DNA of 15,898 nucleotides from Acidimicrobiales bacterium. Its GTDB lineage: Bacteria > Actinomycetota > Acidimicrobiia > Acidimicrobiales > Poriferisodalaceae. The stretch's first letter is position 1, and every line of letters starts with the position of its first letter. Shown one piece after another: positions 6,837 through 13,412 of this stretch. The notes under the pieces are model-generated. The model searched no databases. It was not told where the DNA came from and was given only the letters and a program-made list of their open reading frames with translations. The DNA lies in assembly GCA_020439485.1 (NCBI GenBank), contig JAGQSP010000211.1, positions 1 to 15,898 of the forward strand, read 5' to 3'. The translations under genes were made by a program, and so were the position numbers.

Positions 6837-7375
6837 TCTCGTTCGACATCCACTTCCATTCCCCGTTCCGGATCTCCTCGGGTCTCGCTGCTCCAGGCGT
6901 GGATGCAGCGGTCGACCCGCAACAGCCGATCCCAGAGTCGTCGATCAAGGGCGTGATGCGTGCCGGAGCGGTCAGACTCGGTGTTCGGCGGGCCTTGATC
7001 GACGCGGTCTTCGGTACGCCGTCGGCACCTTCGCCGTGGGCTTGGCAACCGGTGACGTTCGTGTCGGCACCCGTCACCTCACGGCGGGCCCGCACCCCAA
7101 TCAACCCACAGACCGGGACGGTGCGCCCGGGAGCACTCCTCATCGCCGAGGAGGTTTGGTGCGACCGCGCCGCCTTCACCATCGACCAGCGACTGCACCT
7201 GTCCGCGGACGACGTTCGGACACATCGTGCGGTGCTGGTGTTGGCCGGCCGGTCCGTCCGATCCCTGGGTGCCACTCGCAATAGAGGCCTCGGCTGGGTC
7301 TCGATCGCCCCGAACGAGCCAGCCGAGCACGACGGTGACGTCGACCTCATGCTGAGTCTCCTGGAGGCGCGATGA
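6833..7375 (+). CDS. Cas7/Csm3-like single-domain RAMP subunit
   Basis: The protein is 180 aa. It starts FDIHFHSPFRISSG (4-17), the first RAMP strand and loop, then GVDAAVD (22-28) and PIPESSIKGVMRAG (32-45), the RAMP nucleic-acid loop. A Gly/Arg-rich LGATRNRGLGW lies near the C-terminus, as in Csm3. By position before the SSIKG loop, D24 is the best candidate for the Csm3-type catalytic aspartate that cuts target RNA (family knowledge; my alignment is by eye). It probably forms one of the crRNA-binding backbone positions. It is shorter than typical Csm3 (about 210-240 aa). The GTG start is selected because GTGA overlaps the cas10 stop exactly as at the other junctions; the frame is open further upstream but inside cas10. 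Confidence 0.85.
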   Translation: MISFDIHFHSPFRISSGLAAPGVDAAVDPQQPIPESSIKGVMRAGAVRLGVRRALIDAVFGTPSAPSPWAWQPVTFVSAPVTSRRARTPINPQTGTVRPGALLIAEEVWCDRAAFTIDQRLHLSADDVRTHRAVLVLAGRSVRSLGATRNRGLGWVSIAPNEPAEHDGDVDLMLSLLEAR

Positions 7376-8637
7376 GGCGGCTTCACGTCCGATTGATGCA
7401 GCCCGCGTCCGCGGCCCGCAACCGCGATGCCGCCTTCCACACCGCGGCGTTCCCGTACGTGCCCGGTTGGGTGGTGCGTGGTGCACTTGCATCCGCCTGG
7501 GTGCGCGAGTTCGGCCCGCCAGAGCCTGCTTCGGCACGGAGGGCCGCTTTCATCGCCCTCTTCGAAGGCACAGTCCGATTCGGTCCGTTGCTCCCACGCG
7601 GTGCGTCCTTCGAGCCCCTGAGTCTGGCGCGGTGCAAGTATCCGCAGAGCCCCGACTGCAGATCCGTCCTGGTCGACTTGATCACCGACGACACCGACGA
7701 ATGCCCCAGCTGTCACCGTGGCATCGAGCAGTTGAAGGGCGCGCTGCGTGGCTCCTCACTACGCGAACGCACCCGCGTCGCGCTGGATGAGCATGAGACG
7801 GCTCGGGATGGAGCCATGTTCACCCGCGAAGAGATCCCTGCCGAGAGCGATCTCGACGGATGGATCGACGGCGAGCACGACTGGTTGGCATCCGTCGAGG
7901 AGATGCCCATCTGGGTGGGTGGCCGACGATCCACGAGCGGCAAGGGAATCGCGTCCTGTTCATCCGGCAGCGCTCCCGATGCAGGCCCGATCACTCAGCC
8001 GGGCCGACTTGTCATCCGCTGTGCTACCCCGCTGATCAGCCTCGACACCACGGGCCGCCCGCAACTGCAGCCATCAACGCGTGAACTTGCCGCCCGTCTC
8101 GGCGTCGACGAGGGTTCGATCGAGCTGGAGCGGCGCTTCGCCCGACCGGTGGTGATCGGAGGTTGGCATCAGGCGTCCGGCCTCCCGAAACCGAGGGAGC
8201 TCGCAGCGGTACCAGGGTCCACCTTCGTGTACCACGTCGAAGGGCTGACCGATCGCCAGTGCTCATCGCTCGCGGCGCATGGGCTGGGCCATAGGACGCG
8301 GGAGGGATTCGGCTGGATCGAAGTGAACCCAGCCCCGTGGGTCGCGCCTGAACCTGCGGTGGTTTCCACCCCTCGAGCAGCGCCCAGGCTGGCAAGCGGT
8401 GCCCTCTTGGAACTTCCGTTGGCGGATCGCCGCTGGGTCGCCGACTTCATCGATGACCGCCGACGGGAGGTGGAACTCCGACGCGAGGCCCAACCGGACG
8501 GTCCGCAGTCCGTTCTCCAGACCGACCGTGTGGCCGGTTTCGACACACGGCAGCGTGTTGAGTTCGAAGCGGCCCTGCGATCCGACGATCTGACGGCTCT
8601 GAAGGTTCTGGCAGCGCAGCTGAGGGAGGCGCGGTGA
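7372..8637 (+). CDS. csx10: Csx10, Cas5-like RAMP subunit of type III-D
   Basis: The protein is 421 aa. The RAMP loop YVPGWVVRGALASAW (29-43) is followed by a four-cysteine module (C88, C96, C111, C114) likely to bind zinc. Next comes the diagnostic Csx10 segment RVALDEHETARDGAMFTREEIP (135-156), and a RAMP G-loop-like GGRRSTSGKG near residue 185. Csx10 is the Cas5-equivalent that binds the 5' tag of the crRNA next to Cas10 and defines subtype III-D. After about residue 330 there is a Pro/Ala linker and a mostly helical charged tail (WVADFIDDRRREVELRREA..., ending ALKVLAAQLREAR). This tail is not needed for a Cas5 fold and could stand in for the missing Cas11 small subunit. GGAGG at 7363-7367 is 4 nt before the ATG; ATGA and GTGA overlaps join it to both neighbours. 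Confidence 0.9.
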   Translation: MRRLHVRLMQPASAARNRDAAFHTAAFPYVPGWVVRGALASAWVREFGPPEPASARRAAFIALFEGTVRFGPLLPRGASFEPLSLARCKYPQSPDCRSVLVDLITDDTDECPSCHRGIEQLKGALRGSSLRERTRVALDEHETARDGAMFTREEIPAESDLDGWIDGEHDWLASVEEMPIWVGGRRSTSGKGIASCSSGSAPDAGPITQPGRLVIRCATPLISLDTTGRPQLQPSTRELAARLGVDEGSIELERRFARPVVIGGWHQASGLPKPRELAAVPGSTFVYHVEGLTDRQCSSLAAHGLGHRTREGFGWIEVNPAPWVAPEPAVVSTPRAAPRLASGALLELPLADRRWVADFIDDRRREVELRREAQPDGPQSVLQTDRVAGFDTRQRVEFEAALRSDDLTALKVLAAQLREAR

Positions 8638-9902
8638 GTGCGGTCGGATTCATCGTGGCGCATGTTCGTGCCGACGCTGCCTTCTGCGTCGGCGCGCCTG
8701 AAATGGAAGGCGCCTCTCACCTCCCGGTTGCGGTGGACCCACGCACCGGTGCACCGGTGGTCCCGGTGTCCGGACTGATCGGCAGCCTGCGCGCGCACGC
8801 GGCCAGCGTCCGACCGGCGGACGCCGACCGTCTGTTCGGAACCATCGATGGCGACAGCGACGGTCCTTCGCCGAGTGTGGTTCGTGGCTTGGGCACTGTC
8901 GTGACGGTGAACGGGGCAGCGGTCACTGCTGCGGACGTTCAGGAGCGGGCACAGACGGCAGTCGACCGTCGGCGCGGCGCGGCCGCCTCGTCCTCCTTCC
9001 GTACGAGCCAGGCAGTGAACAGCGGGGCCGACATCGCCCTGATGCTGGAGGTGCTCGACACCACGTGCCTGGCGGAAGTCGTGGAGCTTGTCGCCACTTG
9101 GCGGCCGACAGTCGGCGGTCGCGGAACAACTGGAATGGGAGCCGCCACAGTGACGGCCCTCCACTCGGGGCAGCTCGATCCAGCAACCCCGGAGGGAATG
9201 CGACTGCTGCTGACGCGGTCCGGCCCTGATCTCGTTGCGGCCGTCAGCTCTACCGAGCACAGGGTGAGGCCGGCTGAGGCAATCGAAGTGCGCCGCTATC
9301 GCTTCCGGTCGAATGGGCCCTTGCTGATCCGCGGTGCCAAAGACTCCAATGGCACGATGGCGCTGCAAAGGAGTGGCCAGTTCCATGTCGATGGGTCGAG
9401 TTGGAAGGGCGTCTTCCGTAGCGGGTGCGAGTTCGCCATCCTCAGTGCTGCCGGCGCACGAGGCGTCGAACCATCCTTGGTCGCGGTAGACCTCCTGTTC
9501 GGTACGGCCTCTCGTCGCGGTTTGCTTCGATTCGAGGAGACTCCACTGGTCGCTGCACGGGAAAGTCCTCGCATTCATGTCGCCATCGACCGGGTGACTG
9601 GCGGGGCGAGCAACGACAGGCTGTTCACCGACACGCCGGTCGAAGGTGCGTACGCCGAGCTCCGGATCACGGTGCCGTATCCGGTACCGGACTGGGTCGG
9701 AGTGCTGCTGGACGCAGTGGCTGCAGACCTCGACGACGGGTATCTCGCCCTGGGCGGTGCGACGTCCCGCGGCTACGGAACGATCAGCGTGGACTCCTCG
9801 CCAACGGCCACTGGCCTGGGCGGTTGTCTCGAGTCCGTGCTTGCGGGGGAGGATCTCGCAACGCCCGTGCCGGGTGGTTTCCCCTCGGGGAGTGATGCAT
9901 GA
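8634..9902 (+). CDS. Double RAMP protein (tandem Cas7, 'Cas7-2x'-like)
   Basis: The protein is 422 aa with two RAMP units in tandem. Unit 1 (about 1-180) has PVVPVSGLIGSLRAHA (41-56), DRLFG (65-69) and a Gly-rich loop VGGRGTTGMGAATV (160-173). Unit 2 (about 215-400) has FHVDGSSWKGVFRSG (250-264), LLFGTASRRGLLRF (287-300), the Csm3-like HVAIDRVTGGASNDRLF (315-331) and LGGATSRGYG. D237 (GAKDSNG) sits roughly where Csm3 carries its catalytic Asp. Unit 1 shows no obvious acidic residue at that position, so it may be structural only. Two fused Cas7 units are known as Cas7-2x in III-D-variant complexes, and further fusion yields the single-protein III-E effectors. The GTG start has GGAGG at 8625-8629, 4 nt away, and overlaps the csx10 stop. 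Confidence 0.88.
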   Translation: MSAVGFIVAHVRADAAFCVGAPEMEGASHLPVAVDPRTGAPVVPVSGLIGSLRAHAASVRPADADRLFGTIDGDSDGPSPSVVRGLGTVVTVNGAAVTAADVQERAQTAVDRRRGAAASSSFRTSQAVNSGADIALMLEVLDTTCLAEVVELVATWRPTVGGRGTTGMGAATVTALHSGQLDPATPEGMRLLLTRSGPDLVAAVSSTEHRVRPAEAIEVRRYRFRSNGPLLIRGAKDSNGTMALQRSGQFHVDGSSWKGVFRSGCEFAILSAAGARGVEPSLVAVDLLFGTASRRGLLRFEETPLVAARESPRIHVAIDRVTGGASNDRLFTDTPVEGAYAELRITVPYPVPDWVGVLLDAVAADLDDGYLALGGATSRGYGTISVDSSPTATGLGGCLESVLAGEDLATPVPGGFPSGSDA

Positions 9903-10318
9903 GCAACAGCGGAGCGTTGATACCCCACCAGCCGGCATCCTGGGCGGAGGTTCGTGATCTTCTCGGCGACGCTGACTGTGCGTGGGCCGACATTGATGGT
10001 TGGCACGAGACCACATGTCCAGATGCGCCCCCGCCCGGATGCACTCATCTCTGGGCATGGGACGAGTCGGCGAGTTGGCTGTTGCGGCCCGACGGCTACG
10101 GCTTCATGCTCGTGGAGCTTCGCATGAGTTCCGCAGATTCCCGACCGGCGTCAGGCGTTTCAGTGCGCTACGAAATTGACCACACGATCCTGATGCCCGA
10201 CGGGCAGGACGGGATCGTGCAGCCATCTTCGAACCGCTTTGTCGTTGTGCGCGTCGTGGGAGTCGAGTCGTTGTCGTTCGTACGCGGGGAAGCCCGCGAA
10301 TCGTCGAAACGGTCGTGA
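9899..10318 (+). CDS. Small Csx19-like type III-D accessory protein (tentative)
   Basis: The protein is 139 aa, with no signal peptide or TM segment. Visible elements are CAWADIDGWHE (about 27-37), HLWAWDESASWLLRPDGYGF (50-69), DHTILMPDGQDGI and a closing VVVRVVGVESLSFVRGEARE. This order (W-G-like start, a tryptophan-rich strand pair with 'R.DG.GF', a 'DGQ.G' turn, a final R-V strand) resembles Csx19 (TIGR03984), the small protein that commonly accompanies csx10. I judge this by pattern memory only; similarity is weak and a profile search is required. The gene is the last of the overlapped operon (ATGA at 9899-9902) with GGGGAG at 9887-9892. Its position supports a CRISPR role even if the family call is wrong. 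It converges on the TIR gene, with 110 bp between them. Confidence 0.8.
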   Translation: MSNSGALIPHQPASWAEVRDLLGDADCAWADIDGWHETTCPDAPPPGCTHLWAWDESASWLLRPDGYGFMLVELRMSSADSRPASGVSVRYEIDHTILMPDGQDGIVQPSSNRFVVVRVVGVESLSFVRGEARESSKRS

Positions 10319-10428
10319 CACTGGACGCCGTGCCTCAGGCAGGAGAGCGCACACATGCCGGCTGCGACGGCGTTGCCGAGTAGCCCGACGACGGTGGCGA
10401 AGACTGCATTCGTGCTGGTTGGCCAGCC

Positions 10429-13131
10429 CTATGTGCAGACTCCGGCCACCGGGAGCACGAAGGTGCATAGTCGTTCTTGGGCAGCTTCCACCGAGAGTGA
10501 CCACTTGCCCCAACTGGTGTCCGAGGCCACCCCTACATCGGTGGCGCTGAACGTGACAGCGGCGAGGGTTGTCCAGTCCAGGTCTGTACCCATTCTTCCC
10601 GCGAGCCTCACTTGCCCATCGTCTATTGACCAAAGTCTCAGGCCACGAATGTTCTCGAGCGAGACCAGCCACTTTCCATCGGGGGACAACCTGAACTGGG
10701 ATGGCACAAACTCGTTCGTCACCTGCGACGGAAGTGTGAAGGCCGGTACCACTTCCACTCTCGACCCGTGAAGCAGCCCGAGCACACCAAACGAACTGAC
10801 CGCTGCCGTCGAACCGTCGTCGCTGATCGATACTCCATCGACGTGCCCGAAAGGAACACTGTAGGTCGCAAGAACCTCGTACGTCAGGTTCGAAGTCCAC
10901 TTGAAGACCGTCAGCGAGCCATTTCCATCGCTCGCACACTCGACAGCCGCCACCAACTCGCCGCTGTTGCTGACGTCGAGGCTGCAGAAGGCTCCTGAGT
11001 CAGCCTCAATCCTTACTCCGGCGTCGGGACCCTCCGCGATCTCTGCGACATGCAGCGCTGAATCCGCTATCCACGCCACAAGATCCCCTCCGACATCAAG
11101 GTCCTTCACTTCAGCCTCGGACCATGACGTAAAGCTCCGGTGATCGGCCGTGACAGTCCCGACGACTCCATCATCTGCGACGACGAGGAGGACGCCTGAC
11201 CTCGCCTGGAAAGCCTGACGGATCGTGAGGTCAGCAGGAATGGGGAGTGAAGTTGGAGGCTCACTTGTGGTGTCCCCATCGACGAGCGACGTTCCGTCGA
11301 TGTAACGCAACGAACCATCAAGCGATTGAACAGGCGTAGCTGACAGAGGAAGGGAGCTGCGACTGGCGGGTGCCATGAACGAGTCGGACCTTCGGGACCA
11401 GAACTCGACCGCCCCGTTCTCACGCACGGAAAGGATGCAAGGCGGGTGACTGCATGGGATCTCGATGGCGCGGGTGTAGTCCCAGCCGCCTGGAAACATC
11501 GAGTCCACGATGGGAACCGGTCCGGTCTCCTCCACTGTGCACCCGGACGAGCATGAGACAGTTCGAACCACGACATCGCCGTCGATGCAGTTGAACGCAT
11601 CCGCACTCGCTACCCAGTAGCTCGTACCGCTATTGGCGCAATCGAGGGGAATGCAGGATCCTCCTGTGGCTGATGGCTTTGCCGACAGTGTTGCGAGTGT
11701 AGTCAGGTCAAGCAGTCGACTGGTTTCTCCCGCAAGACAGAATCGATTCGCAGTGGTCGAAAAACTGGCGTGCAACTCGCTCACCGTTGCCCTGAAATCA
11801 AGAAGTGCAGGAGTCGAATTCAGCAGAACGAAGCGGGAGGTAGACCGGAGATCCAGGAGTACAGCTTGGCCGAGTGAGAGTACCACGACAGCCGTATCAT
11901 CACCTTCGCCAAAAGAGACTGCGACAACGGACTCAAAGGCGTTGCCGGAGAGCCCAGGAACAGCCACATCATGGCATTGACCCTCAGGACTCTCGTGGCC
12001 GAGGTCAATGATGCACGCCCGTACCGAGGAGTCGCCTGCAATCGCCGCCCCGAAGAGCCTTGTACCGCCAGAGTCGAACGCGACCTCGGTGACTCCCGGG
12101 TTGTCGATTTCCTTGGATACGCGCGCCTCACGCGTATCCAGGATTTCGATGCGTCCCGTAGGAGCGACTAAGGCCGCTCGGTCCAAGTCAGCACTGATGG
12201 CAAATCCCTGAGATGCACCGTACGACATCGGGGTGTACGGCATTACGGAAAATCGCTCCACTGGAAGATCAAGGCGGGAACTCAGCGCGAAGAGTTCGCC
12301 CGCCATGACCGCATCTGGGATTCCACCAGCTGTTCCCGGCTCAACCGCTAGAAGACCGTTTGTCGCCTTGTCCCGGAGTGTGGTTGCCACGTCCGCAGCG
12401 AGCAGGAGACGGCGGTACTCGGAGTTTGCGAGGGCTGCCTCAGCGTCGCGTCGAGAACGTTCCGCGATCTCCCGTTGATGACCCGCCACCACGCCTGCTA
12501 TCAGCGCCAGGGCGGTCACCACTGTCAGTGCCGCAACTCCAGTGATGCCGATGGCCTTCATCCGACGATGCTGGCGCAGGTCCTCGCCTGCTATTTCATC
12601 CGGAGACAGACCAAGAACCGCCGCCGTTGCGAGTATCGCAGCCCGCCTGTCCCACTCTGGAGAGCGCTCCGCGCAGTCTATGTAGAGTGGTTCTCCAGTC
12701 ACAAGCTCGGCGACTGCGGGAGGGAGCGACCATGGCGAGACCGGCTGACCATCTGCGCCCCAACGAAGGTCAACACTCTCGTCACACCGGACGAACAGCA
12801 TCCGATCGGTGGAGCCCTGATGAGTCGACATCCAGTATCGGACCTCTGCGGAGACCCAGTGTGAGGACGCTGACGCACCAGAGAGAAGGACGATGAGCCA
12901 CTCGCTGGCATCAAGGGCACCCTCGAGCCGGGCGGACAGCGAAGACCCGGGCTGCAAGCTCGTCTTATCTCGAAAGACCGCGAGGTGACGGCGCCGGAAG
13001 GGGCGGCGCATCAAGCGGCTCATCTGGACCTGGAATGCGACAGCTATCGCTTCGTCTGTTTGCGAGTAAGAAAGGAACGCGTCGAATCTAGGGCCGTTTG
13101 GGGTGTCTCCCAATTTGCTCCGCCAACGCAT
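10429..13131 (-). CDS. TIR - transmembrane - beta-propeller (WD40-like) protein
   Basis: The protein is 900 aa from the ATG at 13131. Residues about 16-155 form a TIR domain: FDAFLSYS (16-23, box 1), FRDKTSLQPGSSL (53-65), then SSHWVSAEV (89-97), where E96 matches the catalytic glutamate of NAD-cleaving TIRs. A transmembrane helix spans about 194-216, followed by a charged coiled coil (217-245). Residues about 270-890 are repeating beta-rich blades with 'DGSL', 'DDGST', 'SPDGKWLVS' and 'LRLWSIDDG', typical of WD40/PQQ-like propellers. The likely role is a membrane-tethered sensor with a cytosolic TIR effector; NADase activity is inferred from E96. An in-frame TTG at 13170 would add 13 residues, but the TIR begins after the ATG either way. 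By eye, codon use is less GC-extreme than in the CRISPR operon, hinting at a different history. It converges on the CRISPR operon and diverges from the STAND/TPR gene. Confidence 0.85.
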   Translation of the reverse strand: MRWRSKLGDTPNGPRFDAFLSYSQTDEAIAVAFQVQMSRLMRRPFRRRHLAVFRDKTSLQPGSSLSARLEGALDASEWLIVLLSGASASSHWVSAEVRYWMSTHQGSTDRMLFVRCDESVDLRWGADGQPVSPWSLPPAVAELVTGEPLYIDCAERSPEWDRRAAILATAAVLGLSPDEIAGEDLRQHRRMKAIGITGVAALTVVTALALIAGVVAGHQREIAERSRRDAEAALANSEYRRLLLAADVATTLRDKATNGLLAVEPGTAGGIPDAVMAGELFALSSRLDLPVERFSVMPYTPMSYGASQGFAISADLDRAALVAPTGRIEILDTREARVSKEIDNPGVTEVAFDSGGTRLFGAAIAGDSSVRACIIDLGHESPEGQCHDVAVPGLSGNAFESVVAVSFGEGDDTAVVVLSLGQAVLLDLRSTSRFVLLNSTPALLDFRATVSELHASFSTTANRFCLAGETSRLLDLTTLATLSAKPSATGGSCIPLDCANSGTSYWVASADAFNCIDGDVVVRTVSCSSGCTVEETGPVPIVDSMFPGGWDYTRAIEIPCSHPPCILSVRENGAVEFWSRRSDSFMAPASRSSLPLSATPVQSLDGSLRYIDGTSLVDGDTTSEPPTSLPIPADLTIRQAFQARSGVLLVVADDGVVGTVTADHRSFTSWSEAEVKDLDVGGDLVAWIADSALHVAEIAEGPDAGVRIEADSGAFCSLDVSNSGELVAAVECASDGNGSLTVFKWTSNLTYEVLATYSVPFGHVDGVSISDDGSTAAVSSFGVLGLLHGSRVEVVPAFTLPSQVTNEFVPSQFRLSPDGKWLVSLENIRGLRLWSIDDGQVRLAGRMGTDLDWTTLAAVTFSATDVGVASDTSWGKWSLSVEAAQERLCTFVLPVAGVCT

Positions 13132-13137
13132 CCCGTC

Positions 13138-13167
13138 ATCGTTGCCGAATGGCAAAACCCCTGTCAA
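13138..13167 (-). promoter_or_regulatory. Candidate sigma70-type promoter for the TIR gene, possibly leaderless
   Basis: Reading the minus strand, a perfect TTGACA (13167-13162) is followed after 18 nt by AACGAT (13143-13138), a weak -10 that keeps the two most conserved positions (A2, T6). The expected transcription start 7 nt later is position 13131, the A of the ATG. No Shine-Dalgarno site precedes that ATG. Leaderless mRNAs are common in actinobacteria. The -10 match is poor, so this is tentative. Confidence 0.3.
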
Positions 13168-13400
13168 CAAGTCTCAGCTGGGATGGTGCAAATCCGCCGC
13201 TTGAGGGCCGACGACATACGAGGTCCTTGTTCGGTGAATCAGGCGATGGTGCCCTCCGGCAAGGACATCTCTCGCGCGGTCAGAGCGAGCTCCATCGTTC
13301 GCGTCGCCTCCGTGTGGAAGGCTGACGCGCTCTACAGTACGCCGATGCGAGTCGGCCTTCTCCACGGGCAGCGTCCGACGGCTGTGCGGCACCTCGGCCC

Positions 13401-13405
13401 AGGGG
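13401..13405 (+). promoter_or_regulatory. Shine-Dalgarno site for the STAND/TPR gene
   Basis: AGGGG lies 7 nt before the ATG at 13413 and supports that start. The remainder of the divergent gap (13168-13400) shows only a lone TACAGT (13333-13338) without a good -35, and no clear operator. Confidence 0.6.
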
Positions 13406-13412
13406 TTTCGGT

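Noticed and set aside
8169..10058. 629-aa minus-strand ORF
   Set aside because: It is antisense to csx10, the double Cas7 and the Csx19-like gene, all with strong family motifs. Long antisense ORFs are expected in high-GC DNA.
10325..10373. ACGCCG/CGGCGT inverted repeat between the convergent genes as a terminator
   Set aside because: Arms are only 6 bp, the loop is 37 nt and no T-run follows; too weak to annotate.
10355..10771. 138-aa plus-strand ORF downstream of the CRISPR operon
   Set aside because: It runs antisense through the 3' end of the propeller gene and has Ser/Thr/Pro-rich shadow composition.
10429..13131. TIR protein as a cyclic-oligoadenylate effector of the CRISPR system
   Set aside because: It has no SAVED or CARF domain, is on the opposite strand, and is not part of the overlapped operon; treated as an independent gene.
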